A stretch of DNA of 64,000 bases from Serratia ureilytica (GTDB lineage Bacteria > Pseudomonadota > Gammaproteobacteria > Enterobacterales > Enterobacteriaceae): NCBI RefSeq assembly GCF_013375155.1, contig NZ_JABXOF010000001.1:558001-622000 (forward strand), given 5' to 3'. The notes beneath the pieces were generated by a model. It was not told the origin of the DNA. It saw nothing but the letters and a program-made list of their open reading frames with translations, and did not search any database. A program made the translations under genes and the position numbers. Positions 16,917 through 25,300 of this stretch are shown here, in pieces. The stretch's first letter is position 1, and each line of letters begins with the position of its first letter.

Positions 16917-17457
16917 GCTCCCGCCATTCGCTATGCAGCAGGGCGAAACCGAATTCATCACCCCATGCGCCTTTGAAAAACACGTTTTGCCGCCAACAGG
17001 CCTCACGGCGAAAGCCCAGCTTACTGAACAACGCGGCGGCGCGAAGATTACGCGCGTCCACCACGGCGGTAATGCGGTGTTTCGCCAGCGGCCCGAACAG
17101 CAGGGCGATGACGGCGCTTAGCGCCTCGCGCGCCTGTCCTTGCCGCTGATGAACCGGATCGAAGGTCACGCCCAGTTCAGCCTGACGCCCTTCATCGAAA
17201 AAATGCACCGCGACATCGCCCAGCAACGCGCCGTCCTCGCGGCGCTCGACCGCCAGTTGAAACCAGCTGTCATCACGGTTGAACGCGAGCCGCTGTTGCT
17301 GTGCGAAAAAGGCCTGCGCCTGTGCGGCGCTGTAGTCGCTCCAGCTCTGGTAACGCGCCACGTCAGGATGGTTGCGGTAGGCGGTAAAGTGGGGCAGATC
17401 GTCGGCGGTGAACGGGCGCAAGATCAGTCTGGGGGTCAGCAGAGGCAAGTGGCGCAT
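16891..17457 (-). CDS. GNAT acetyltransferase (RimJ/RimL-like)
   Basis: 188 residues. The start (PLLTPRLILRPFTADD) is the typical RimJ/RimL-type N terminus, and the acetyl-CoA loop region reads HQRQGQAREALSAVI with the later segment ARNLRAAALFSKLGFRREA. The family transfers acetyl groups to protein N termini, ribosomal proteins or small amines; the substrate is unknown. Its 3' end overlaps the start of the following SRPBCC-like gene by about 20 bp, so the two form an operon. Confidence 0.88.
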   Translation of the reverse strand: MRHLPLLTPRLILRPFTADDLPHFTAYRNHPDVARYQSWSDYSAAQAQAFFAQQQRLAFNRDDSWFQLAVERREDGALLGDVAVHFFDEGRQAELGVTFDPVHQRQGQAREALSAVIALLFGPLAKHRITAVVDARNLRAAALFSKLGFRREACWRQNVFFKGAWGDEFGFALLHSEWREHERHDAVE

Positions 17458-17592
17458 TATTTTTCCTTATCAGCGCATGAGGGCTACCGGCAGTGTAGCC
17501 CAGCGCCGAGAGGCGGGCTGCGTAAAATGAGCTGTGGCGGGGAGGCGTAGCGGGAAATGCCGGCTCAGGCAAGCCGGCAAGCAATAAGGGGG

Positions 17593-18312
17593 TTAACGAC
17601 GAGCGGCCGCCTGACGCAGGCGTTCGACCGGCGCCTGCTGAAAATCGAACGATGGCGCCTCGCGCTGCGTCAGCCCCTGGCGCACGATGGCCTTCACGGC
17701 CAGGCTGGCGGCGAGATCCTTCCCGGCGATCTGCTCGGCGATGCGCAGCGCTTCTTCCCGAGCCGAGCCCTCGCTGATGCGGGAAATGGCGCCGTGTGAC
17801 AGGGCCTCCCGCGCACCGACGGTTCTGCCGGTCAGCAGCCAGTCGAGGGCGACATAGGGAGAAACTCGCGCCGGCAAGCGCGCGCATCCGCCTTGCGCGG
17901 CGACCAAGCCGAGCCCGGTTTCGGGAAAGCTGAAGCGCGCGTTCTGGCCGGCGACGATCAGATCGCAAGCCAGGGCGAGCTCAAAGCCGCCCCCGTAAGC
18001 GATGCCGTCAACGGCGGCGATGATCACCTTGGCGATCTGCGCATGGATCAGTCCCCCGAATCCCTCCGGCGTGACGATGGGCAGTTCGCCCTGTCGGAAC
18101 GCGTTGACATCCATGCCGGCGGAAAATACCGCCGGCTGACCGGCCAGGACGATCGCGCGTATCGTATCGTCATTATCCGCCTGCCGCAGGTAACTGCGGA
18201 TCAACTCGGCCATCTGCAGGTTGATGGCGTTCTTTTTCTCCGGCCGATTGAGGGTGATGACCGCAACCTGCTCGCCATAACGTTCGTAAAGCACCGGCGG
18301 TGATTCACTCAT
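17593..18312 (-). CDS. Enoyl-CoA hydratase/isomerase (crotonase family)
   Basis: 239 residues, slightly short for the family. Oxyanion-hole loops are present (FSAGMDVNAF near 63-72; DGIAYGGGFE near 102-111). Both general acid/base glutamates are kept (E111 in GGGFE, E131 in FPETG), so true hydratase or isomerase activity is plausible. It is the last gene of a five-gene operon and its start overlaps the MFS gene by 8 bp. In context it would interconvert a 3-hydroxyacyl-CoA and an enoyl-CoA made by the dehydrogenase encoded first in the operon. Confidence 0.9.
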   Translation of the reverse strand: MSESPPVLYERYGEQVAVITLNRPEKKNAINLQMAELIRSYLRQADNDDTIRAIVLAGQPAVFSAGMDVNAFRQGELPIVTPEGFGGLIHAQIAKVIIAAVDGIAYGGGFELALACDLIVAGQNARFSFPETGLGLVAAQGGCARLPARVSPYVALDWLLTGRTVGAREALSHGAISRISEGSAREEALRIAEQIAGKDLAASLAVKAIVRQGLTQREAPSFDFQQAPVERLRQAAARR

Positions 18313-19477
18313 CGCTGGCCTCCCCGCGGAAAAAGATCAGCGTCAACAGCAGGGCGATGGCGCCGAGCGGCAGCGAAAACAGTGGCAGATAATGGGCCGG
18401 CAACGCATAGAGCGACAGGCCGCCCAGCATGCCGCCGGCCGCGATGCCGGCGTACAGCACCGAGCTGTTGAGCGACACGGTCAGCGCGCCAAAGCGTTTC
18501 GACAGCGACAACAGGTGATGCTGGATCGGCACCAGATACATCCAGCCGGTGATGCCCCAGACCAGAAAGATGGCCAGCACCCACCAGGGCGAGGTGACGT
18601 AAAAGGCCAGCAGGAACAGGGACAACGTCTGGATCGCCACGGAAAACAGCAGCACGAACTTGCTGCCGAAGGCATCGGTTAGCGCGCCGGAGGCAAAATT
18701 GCCGATCACCGCGCCAATGCCGAACACCAGCAGCGCGAGGGGCAGGATCGCCTGCGGGCCGAACTGGGTGTTTTTCAGCAATACGCTGACGTAGCTATAC
18801 ACGATGTGTTCCGAGCAAACGGCAAAAAAGGTGATCAGCAGCGTAGTCAGCACCGCCTTTTGCCGCAGCGGAGCGAGCCGCTCTTTCAGCGAATGCTTGC
18901 CCGGTGGCGCAATGGCGCGCAGCGCCAGCGAAAGGCCCAGCAGCGCAATCGCTCCCAGCAGGGCGATGAACAGAAAGATTTCACGCCAGCCGATCAGTTT
19001 GGCGAGAAAGGTACCAAACGGAATGCCGAGCGCAATAGCCAACGTCATACCGCCATAGACGATGGAAATGGCCAGGCCGCGACGCTTTTCCGCCACCAGC
19101 CCCACCGCAGCGGCGGCGGCCTGTGGCGTGTAACAGGCCGCCCCCAATGCCGCCAGCACTCTGCCAAACGAGATCTGCAGGTAGCTGGTGGCCCAGGCGC
19201 AGGCCAGGTTGCCGGCGATGAACAGCACCAGCGCCAACTGCAGGATATGCTTGCGGTTGACGTTGCCCAGCAGCCAGGCGGTCAGAGGCGCAAACAGCAT
19301 GTAGGCCAGCGCGAATATCGATATCAACTGCCCCGCTTGCGCGGGGCTGACGGCAAAGGTGTCGGAAATGTCGCTGAGCACGCCGGCGACGATAAAGGCG
19401 TCGGTGCCGATGGCGAACGTACCGGTCGCCATCAGACAAAGCGTGACCAGATGGCCGTTATAATCCGCTAACTTCAT
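18305..19477 (-). CDS. MFS exporter (AraJ/drug:H+ antiporter-like)
   Basis: 390 residues with twelve membrane helices. The N terminus (FAIGTDAFIVAGVLSDISDTF) and the motif-C-like segment GGMTLAIALGIPFGTFL resemble the DHA1/AraJ-type efflux family. It overlaps the oxoamine synthase gene by 4 bp (ATGA) and the crotonase gene by 8 bp, so it is translated together with both biosynthetic enzymes. The tight coupling suggests it exports the pathway product. Confidence 0.9.
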   Translation of the reverse strand: MKLADYNGHLVTLCLMATGTFAIGTDAFIVAGVLSDISDTFAVSPAQAGQLISIFALAYMLFAPLTAWLLGNVNRKHILQLALVLFIAGNLACAWATSYLQISFGRVLAALGAACYTPQAAAAAVGLVAEKRRGLAISIVYGGMTLAIALGIPFGTFLAKLIGWREIFLFIALLGAIALLGLSLALRAIAPPGKHSLKERLAPLRQKAVLTTLLITFFAVCSEHIVYSYVSVLLKNTQFGPQAILPLALLVFGIGAVIGNFASGALTDAFGSKFVLLFSVAIQTLSLFLLAFYVTSPWWVLAIFLVWGITGWMYLVPIQHHLLSLSKRFGALTVSLNSSVLYAGIAAGGMLGGLSLYALPAHYLPLFSLPLGAIALLLTLIFFRGEASDE

Positions 19478-20685
19478 CCCGCCCTCCGCAGATCGTTCGC
19501 TGCCCAGACCCGTCCCAGCGCCGCCAGGAACGTCTCCACGTCGGCATGGGAATGCGCCGAGGTCGGCGTCACCCGCAGCCGCTCGCTGCCCGCGGGCACC
19601 GTTGGTGCATTGACCGGCTGTACGTAGATATCATGCTCATCGAGCAGCACCTGGCTGATGTGTTTGTTGCGATGGGGATCGCCGACCCGCAGCGGCAGGA
19701 TATGGCTGTCTGCCGACACCAGCGGGATGCCGGCGGCGCGCAGACCGGTCTTCAGGTGATCGACGATCGCCAGCAGGTGCTTGCGTTGGGTGTCGTGCTC
19801 GAGGTTGTATTTAAAGCTGGCCAACGCGGCGGCCACCACCGGCGCCGGCGACGAGGTGCTGAAGACGAATGCCGGCGCCCAGCTGCGCACGGCTTCCACC
19901 ACCGAACGGGGCGCGGCGATATAGCCGCCCGCCGCACCGTAAGACTTGCCGAACCCGCCCTGGATAATGGTGATTTTATCCAACAGGCCCAGCTGTTCGG
20001 CATAGCCCAGCCCCCGTTCGCCATACACGCCGGCCGAATGAATTTCGTCGAGATAGGTCAGCGCCTGATACTGTTCCGCCAGCGCCACAATCTGCGCCAG
20101 AGGAGCAAAGTCACCGTCCATGGAATACAGCGACTCAAAGGCGATCAGCTTTGGCCGCGCCGGATCGGCGGCCTGCAGCAGCTCGGCGAGGTGCGCCACG
20201 TCGTTATGGCGGAAGATTTTTTTCTCCGCCTTGCTGTAGCGAATCCCGTAAATCATCGAGGCGTGATTCAGTTCGTCAGAGAACACGATCAGATCGGGAA
20301 TGGCGTCGCACAGGGTGGACAAGGTGGCGTCGTTGGCGCCGAAGCCGGTGGTGAACAGCAGCGCCGACTCTTTGCCGTAGGCGCTGGCCAGCAGCGTTTC
20401 CAGTTCAGTGTGATAGACCGAGGTGCCGGAAATGCTGCGGGCGCCGCAGGTGCCTAACCCGACTCGGTTAACCGCGTCGGTGGTGGCCAGCAGCACTTTG
20501 GGGTGGTGGCTCATGGCCAGATAGTCGTTTGAGCACCAGACGTTGAGACGGCGCTCGCCTTGCTGCCCGTGGCTGGTGGCCCAGGGTTTGTCCTGCACGC
20601 CGCGTTCAAGGTTGAGGAACTCGCGAAAACGCCCCTGTTTTTTGGTTTCCGCCAACTTTTCTTCAAGAATGTTCAGTACGCTCAT
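19474..20685 (-). CDS. Alpha-oxoamine synthase, 5-aminolevulinate synthase-like
   Basis: 403 residues, PLP-dependent. It aligns along its length with alphaproteobacterial ALA synthase (HemA type): GRFREFLNLE, WCSNDYLAMSHHP, LNHASMIYGIRYS, FRHNDVAHL, FESLYSMDGDFAPL, YLDEIHSAG, FGKSYGAAGGY with the PLP lysine K247, and YVQPVNAPTVPAGSERLRVTP. R21, which binds the succinyl-CoA carboxylate, is kept. The ALA-synthase pocket motif GGTRNISGT is CGARSISGT here, changing T83 to Ala and N85 to Ser (R. capsulatus numbering). Enterobacteria make ALA by the C5 route, so this is not housekeeping haem synthesis. It probably condenses glycine or another amino acid with an acyl-CoA made by the adjacent enzymes, giving an alpha-aminoketone. 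Confidence 0.9.
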   Translation of the reverse strand: MSVLNILEEKLAETKKQGRFREFLNLERGVQDKPWATSHGQQGERRLNVWCSNDYLAMSHHPKVLLATTDAVNRVGLGTCGARSISGTSVYHTELETLLASAYGKESALLFTTGFGANDATLSTLCDAIPDLIVFSDELNHASMIYGIRYSKAEKKIFRHNDVAHLAELLQAADPARPKLIAFESLYSMDGDFAPLAQIVALAEQYQALTYLDEIHSAGVYGERGLGYAEQLGLLDKITIIQGGFGKSYGAAGGYIAAPRSVVEAVRSWAPAFVFSTSSPAPVVAAALASFKYNLEHDTQRKHLLAIVDHLKTGLRAAGIPLVSADSHILPLRVGDPHRNKHISQVLLDEHDIYVQPVNAPTVPAGSERLRVTPTSAHSHADVETFLAALGRVWAANDLRRAG

Positions 20686-20700
20686 AGCATGTTCCTTGTG

Positions 20701-21912
20701 TTAAACGGCTTTAAGGTTTAATGACAGGCCCTGACCGACGCCGACGCACATTGTGACCAATGCGTTGCCGGCCTGCCGATCGCGTAATTCCAGCGCCGCC
20801 GACAGCACCAGGCGCGTACCGGACATTCCCAGCGGATGGCCGAGCGCGATGGCGCCGCCGTTTGGGTTGACGCGCGCGTCGCCGGCGTCGATGTGCCAGT
20901 GTTTCAGCGCCGCCAGAACCTGCGCGGCGAAGGCTTCGTTAATCTCAATGATGTCGAAGTCGTTCAAGGTGAACCCGCCGCGCTGCAGTAAGCGCTCGGT
21001 GGAAGCGATCGGCCCCAGCCCCATCAGCGCCGGCGCGACGCCGGCGGCCGCGCTGTCGCCGATCTCCGCCAGCGGTTGCCAGCCCTGGCGTTTCACGTAG
21101 CGTCCGGAGGCCAGCAGCAGCGCGGCGGCGCCGTCATTGATGCCGGAAGCGTTGCCGGCGGTGACCGAACCACCGGCGGCGAAGGCCGGTTTCAGCGCCT
21201 GCAACTGCTGCAGCGTGCTGAGCCGGGGGAATTCGTCCTGTGCGAATATGCGGGTGGTTTTACGATCCGCCGGCACATCCACGGGCGTGATTTCCCGCGC
21301 CAATCGACCGCTGTCGATCGCCCGGCGGGCTTTTTGCTGCGAGCCCAACGCGAACAGATCCTGTTCCTCTCGCGAGATACTCTGCTGTTGGGCCACGTTT
21401 TCCGCCGTGATGCCCAGCGGATCGCTGCCGTAGCGTTCCGCCAGGCGCGGGTTGACAAAGCGCCATCCCAGCGTGGTGTCGTACAGTTTTACTCCCTTGT
21501 CGAACGGCGTTTCGCCCTTGCTCAGCACATAGGGCGCGCGGCTCATGCTTTCCACGCCGCCGGCCAGAATCAGTTCGCTGAGGCCGCTGCGGATTTTCGC
21601 CGCGGCGTAGATCACCGCATCCAACCCGGAGGCGCAAAGGCGGTTGAGGGTGATGGCCGGCACCGACTGATCCAACCCGGAAAGCAGCGTCGCCATGCGG
21701 GCGACGTTGCGGTTGTCTTCGCCGGACTGGTTGGCGCAGCCCAGCACCACTTCATCCAGATCCTGCTGCGCCGCCGGATGGCGCTGAAGCAGGCTGCGAA
21801 TAATCGTCGCCGCCATATCATCGGGGCGGGTATGCGCCAGGCTGCCGCCATAGGCGCCGATCGCCGTGCGCGTGCCGTCGATCAGATAAACACCGTCATC
21901 TTTAATGCTCAT
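20701..21912 (-). CDS. Thiolase, beta-ketoadipyl-CoA thiolase (PaaJ/PcaF)-like
   Basis: 403 residues. All three thiolase active-site parts are intact: nucleophile Cys in LNRLCASGLDA, His in NEAFAAQ and the NPNGGAIALGHPLGMSGTR segment, and second Cys in TMCVGVGQG. The GCANQSGEDNRNVARMA and LYDTTLGWRFVNP segments are particularly like PcaF/PaaJ, which split 3-oxoadipyl-CoA into succinyl-CoA and acetyl-CoA. The second of two adjacent ATGs (21912) is preferred, six bases after AAGGA. It is the second gene of the operon; no other phenylacetate or beta-ketoadipate genes are near. Confidence 0.92.
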   Translation of the reverse strand: MSIKDDGVYLIDGTRTAIGAYGGSLAHTRPDDMAATIIRSLLQRHPAAQQDLDEVVLGCANQSGEDNRNVARMATLLSGLDQSVPAITLNRLCASGLDAVIYAAAKIRSGLSELILAGGVESMSRAPYVLSKGETPFDKGVKLYDTTLGWRFVNPRLAERYGSDPLGITAENVAQQQSISREEQDLFALGSQQKARRAIDSGRLAREITPVDVPADRKTTRIFAQDEFPRLSTLQQLQALKPAFAAGGSVTAGNASGINDGAAALLLASGRYVKRQGWQPLAEIGDSAAAGVAPALMGLGPIASTERLLQRGGFTLNDFDIIEINEAFAAQVLAALKHWHIDAGDARVNPNGGAIALGHPLGMSGTRLVLSAALELRDRQAGNALVTMCVGVGQGLSLNLKAV

Positions 21913-21921
21913 CATGGATCC

Positions 21922-23451
21922 TTAAGGCGTGGTGGTCAGCGCCGGTTGGGCGGCGTGCAGAAGGGTGTAATGCGGCGCATAGCGCGCCGCGTGCAGCAAT
22001 TGCGCCAGGTTGCTCAGCGTCGTCCTGACATTTTCCTCCCCGAGGCGAGTGAGCCAGCCGAAAATACCGTCGGCGTAGTTCACGCCGGCGACGGCGGCGA
22101 CATCAATGTCTTCCCGGCTGCAGACGCCGCTTTCCACCATGATAACCGACTCGTTGATCAGGCTGCTGAGCACGCGGGCGACGATCAAGGCCGGGGAATC
22201 CTTGATAAATTCCACCTGCGGGATCGCGGTGTGCAGCAGGCGTAAAAACAGCGCCTTATTGGCCGCAGAGGCATGGCGGCTATGCGCCGCCACCAGGTAC
22301 GCCGTATCGCCGTAGTTCAGGGCGACATCGACGACAAAGGCGTCCGCCGCGGTCTGTTCGGCAAGCTGGTTTGCCGTGCGGCCATCGGTAACGCTGACGG
22401 TGAAAGCGTCATTGACCTGAATGGCGGCGCCCAGGCCCGGTAATGTCGGCCGTTGTTCCACGCGCAGCCGCGGCCATTGCAGGGTGGCCCGCTGCTGTAG
22501 CAGAGTAAAGAGAGGATGTTCACCGTAAATGCGTAGCGTCTCGACCTCCGCATCGACGGCGGCCGCAAGCGGCGGAGGAGATTCTTCGGCGGAAAAATAG
22601 GAGCGGCCGTTCTTTTTGCCCAACAGACCGGCATCGACCAGCGAGCGCTGCAGATGGCCCGGGGTATAGCGCGGATCGTACTGCATGTCCTGCCAAATTT
22701 GCCGGCTGACCTGATAGTTGATGTCCTGACCGATAAAATCGGTCAGTTCGAGCGGCCCCATGCGAAAGTGTCCGCCGGCTTTGAGGGCGCGGTCGATCTG
22801 CGGCGCACGCGCCACGTGTTCTTCCAACAGGCGGAACCCTTCCAGATAGTAGGGGCGGGCCATACGGTTGACGATAAATCCCGGCGTGGCCTGACAGACG
22901 ACATCGCGTTTCCCCAACGCCGCCACCAGTTGACGGCAACGTTCGGTGGTAACCTGTGCGGTAAAATAGGCCGGAATGATTTCAATCAGCTTCATCAGCG
23001 GCGCGGGGTTGAAAAAGTGCAAACCGATAAAGCGTTCGCTGTGCGTCACCGCCGTCGCCAGCTTATTAAGCGACAGTGAGGAGGTATTGGTGGCGATCAG
23101 CGTGTCGGACTTGACCGTCGCGGCGATGGCCGCCAGCACCTCGAGTTTGGCTTGCTCATGCTCTGCGATGGTTTCGATCACCAGATCGCTGTCGGCGATG
23201 GCCCCAAATTCCGCGGAGAACGTCAGATTAGCCAGCACCGCGTCTTTGTCCTGCAGCGCGAGCTTGCCCTGTTCCACCTTTTTGTTCAGGTCTTGCACGA
23301 TAGCGTCGCGAGCTTGATTGAGGGTATTGCCGTTGCGATTATAAAGCACCGTACGAATGCTTTTTTGCGCCAAAAGATAAGCGATGCCTCTGCCCATCGT
23401 TCCCGCGCCGATAATCGCAGCCGATTGAATTGCCGCATTACTTTCTGCCAT
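21922..23451 (-). CDS. 3-hydroxyacyl-CoA dehydrogenase (PaaH-like, two-domain)
   Basis: 509 residues. It has an N-terminal NAD-binding Rossmann fold (GAGTMGRGIAYLLAQKS, residues 15-31), the catalytic His in FIGLHFFNPAPLMKLIEI, the FIVNRMARPYYLEG segment, and a first C-terminal dehydrogenase domain. A second copy-like domain spans about 310-500 with SLINESVIMVESGV. This extended layout is shared with PaaH. It oxidises 3-hydroxyacyl-CoA to 3-oxoacyl-CoA, or the reverse. First gene of the five-gene operon; thiolase follows about 10 bp later. Confidence 0.92.
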   Translation of the reverse strand: MAESNAAIQSAAIIGAGTMGRGIAYLLAQKSIRTVLYNRNGNTLNQARDAIVQDLNKKVEQGKLALQDKDAVLANLTFSAEFGAIADSDLVIETIAEHEQAKLEVLAAIAATVKSDTLIATNTSSLSLNKLATAVTHSERFIGLHFFNPAPLMKLIEIIPAYFTAQVTTERCRQLVAALGKRDVVCQATPGFIVNRMARPYYLEGFRLLEEHVARAPQIDRALKAGGHFRMGPLELTDFIGQDINYQVSRQIWQDMQYDPRYTPGHLQRSLVDAGLLGKKNGRSYFSAEESPPPLAAAVDAEVETLRIYGEHPLFTLLQQRATLQWPRLRVEQRPTLPGLGAAIQVNDAFTVSVTDGRTANQLAEQTAADAFVVDVALNYGDTAYLVAAHSRHASAANKALFLRLLHTAIPQVEFIKDSPALIVARVLSSLINESVIMVESGVCSREDIDVAAVAGVNYADGIFGWLTRLGEENVRTTLSNLAQLLHAARYAPHYTLLHAAQPALTTTP

Positions 23452-23798
23452 AGAAAATCCCCGTCACTGTATGCCATGCGAAATTCGCAAATGCTTATTA
23501 TCTCTTTGGATTTACGGCGGCACCGGGTGCCTGTGAGGAAAGTAATTGGCGGTGTCTTGACTGTCTAACGGTAGAAATGACAGGTTTACCTGCAGACGGG
23601 GTTATGCTATTCGCGTAGTTTTGCGGCTCAGCCCAATAAAAAGGCTTATTCTGAGGGAAATAAACCGGGGAATAGCTTTTTTCGTTATAGCGTTCGTATT
23701 TTTTATTATATGAAACGGCTATTGGCGCCGGGCGGCGATATCCTATAGTGAGTCTGACCTATCGATAAATCGACATCGCTATTTGGAGAACCTGCGTT
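23452..23798. promoter_or_regulatory. Divergent promoter region between the acyl-CoA/oxoamine operon and luxR
   Basis: 347 bp between two divergent starts, AT-richer than its flanks. CAGGT-TT-ACCTG (23581-23592) is a perfect inverted repeat made of lux-box half-sites, but facing outward with a 2-base spacer instead of ACCTG-N10-CAGGT. A second palindrome (TATCGATA) lies close to the luxR start. These are candidate operators; no consensus lux box was found by eye. Confidence 0.4.
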
Positions 23799-24515
23799 AT
23801 GGATACCCGCACTCAACGGCTCATGGCGGAGGTGATTGGCAGTTTGACCGATCGCGAACGTTTTCTGACCCAACTGGGGCGCTGCGTCGAGGCGCTGGGT
23901 TTTGATTATTTCTCCTACATCGTTTTTTCCTGTTACCCGGCGAGCCGGCCAAAAATGCGGGTTGAAGGAACGTTTCCAGCGCGCTATCTCGAGGATTATC
24001 GGCGGCAGCGGGCATATTTGCAGGATCCTGTCATCGAGCGAGCCCACCATTCCACGCTGCAATTCCAGTGGGACGAAAGTTTTTATCACGAGCGGCCGGC
24101 GCTTTGGCAGCGCATGTCGCAGTTTGGTCTGCACACCGGGTGGTCGCAATCGGTCAAGGATTGCTATGGCCGCCTGGGGATCCTGACTTTTGCCGGCAAG
24201 GCGCTGCCGCAGCAAACGCCGCAGGCCGGCGCGGTGAATGAACTCTTTTTCCTTTGGCTGGCGCAAACCGCCCACAAAACGCTGCGTGAAGCGTTGATAT
24301 CGGTGAACGACGAAGCGATAAAAGATGTGCTGACGCTGCGCGAGAAAGATATCTTGCGCTGGTGCAGCGAAGGCAAAACCGCGGAAGAGATCGCGCTGCT
24401 GATGGGTGTGAGTGAACGTACGATCAATTTCCATATCGGTAACTCGATTAAAAAACTTTCGGTCGCTAATAAGACCGCAGCCACCGCCAAAGCCGTTTAT
24501 TTACAGCTGATTTAA
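23799..24515 (+). CDS. LuxR-family quorum-sensing-type regulator (no luxI in window)
   Basis: 238 residues. It has an N-terminal autoinducer-binding domain (about 10-165) and a LuxR HTH (about 175-238) with TLREKDILRWCSEGKTAEEIALLMGV and SERTINFHIGN. TraR ligand-site equivalents are Y67 (Y61), D76 and P77 (D70, P71) and W91 (W85). The position equivalent to W57, which contacts the lactone carbonyl of acyl-homoserine lactones, is Tyr (Y63). The HTH invariants Glu, Leu and Gly are kept. GGAG precedes the ATG. It is divergent from the oxoamine synthase operon, which it probably controls. Confidence 0.9.
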   Translation: MDTRTQRLMAEVIGSLTDRERFLTQLGRCVEALGFDYFSYIVFSCYPASRPKMRVEGTFPARYLEDYRRQRAYLQDPVIERAHHSTLQFQWDESFYHERPALWQRMSQFGLHTGWSQSVKDCYGRLGILTFAGKALPQQTPQAGAVNELFFLWLAQTAHKTLREALISVNDEAIKDVLTLREKDILRWCSEGKTAEEIALLMGVSERTINFHIGNSIKKLSVANKTAATAKAVYLQLI

Positions 24516-24694
24516 TTGCGAGAAATAAATAATTAATCGCCTATCAGTTAGCGGCGCGATGTTTATATTTTGTTAAATTAAGCATTGTCCTTATCAGTAT
24601 TTACCTCCGATCACAAAAGCGTGATAAAGCGGTTCACCGCGCCCGTGCGCGGCAGTACTCTGTAGGCACCCGGTTTACATAGAAAGGATGTGAT

Positions 24695-25123
24695 ATGTAC
24701 AAGACTATTTTAGTGCCGATAGATATTGAAGAGGATCTGTTGACCGAGCATGCGCTGAAGCATGTGGAATATTTGGCGAAGATGTCCGGCGCTAAAGTGC
24801 ATTTTTTCCATGCGCTGCCGGATGCCTCGGCTTTTGTTACTGCCTATTCGTTCGGTCTCAAGGAGTTTGAGAATCAGGCGGAAGTGAAGGCGGTGGAGAA
24901 GCTGAAGAAAATCATGTCGGAAATCGATCTGCCGTTAGATCGCCTCAATTACACCGTCAGCTTTGGCTCTGCGCGCGATCAGGCGCTGGAACTGGCGGAA
25001 GAGATCGACGCCGATCTGATCATCATCGGTTCGCGTCGCCCGAGCGTGAAAACTTATCTGTTGGGCTCCAACGCCGCCGCCATCGTTCGCCATGCCAATA
25101 TATCGGTGATGGTGGTTCGATAA
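24695..25123 (+). CDS. uspF: Universal stress protein UspF-like
   Basis: 142 residues, one Usp domain. The N terminus reads KTILVPIDIEEDLLTEH; the ATP-binding loop is G-x2-G-x9-G(S)-like, GSRRPSVKTYLLGSNAAAIVRHANISVMVV, and closely follows E. coli UspF (TYLLGSNAAAVVRHA). The UspF/UspG type binds ATP and is linked to adhesion and motility control in E. coli. It is a single gene after a 179-bp gap and is followed by a strong hairpin. Confidence 0.9.
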   Translation: MYKTILVPIDIEEDLLTEHALKHVEYLAKMSGAKVHFFHALPDASAFVTAYSFGLKEFENQAEVKAVEKLKKIMSEIDLPLDRLNYTVSFGSARDQALELAEEIDADLIIIGSRRPSVKTYLLGSNAAAIVRHANISVMVVR

Positions 25124-25151
25124 TCCTCCTTTAAGCCCGCCGTTTTCATGC

Positions 25152-25184
25152 GCGTTCTGCGGTCGCCGGTCGGCCGCAGAACGC
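25152..25184 (+). terminator. Hairpin after uspF
   Basis: A perfect 11-bp stem, GCGTTCTGCGG (25152-25162) and CCGCAGAACGC (25174-25184), with an 11-base loop. Only a weak T-rich tail follows (GCTGCTTTATT), so termination is likely but not classic. Confidence 0.55.
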
Positions 25185-25300
25185 AGGCTGCTTTATTGCC
25201 ATCTCAGCCTGAGCTGCTACGATTTTAGCTGACGTTTTTTATGCCGACCGGGCCAGCGGCCTTGCGCATATTCTTTATTTCAGCCAGAAGAGGGGCAGCC

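Noticed and set aside
19474-20685. Housekeeping HemA-type ALA synthase for haem
   Set aside because: Enterobacteria make ALA from glutamyl-tRNA; the operon context and changed pocket residues point to a different role, though ALA production is not excluded.
20701-23451. Phenylacetate degradation (paa) cluster
   Set aside because: Thiolase and dehydrogenase resemble PaaJ and PaaH, but the ring-epoxidising, ligase and ring-opening genes are absent and an oxoamine synthase is inserted.
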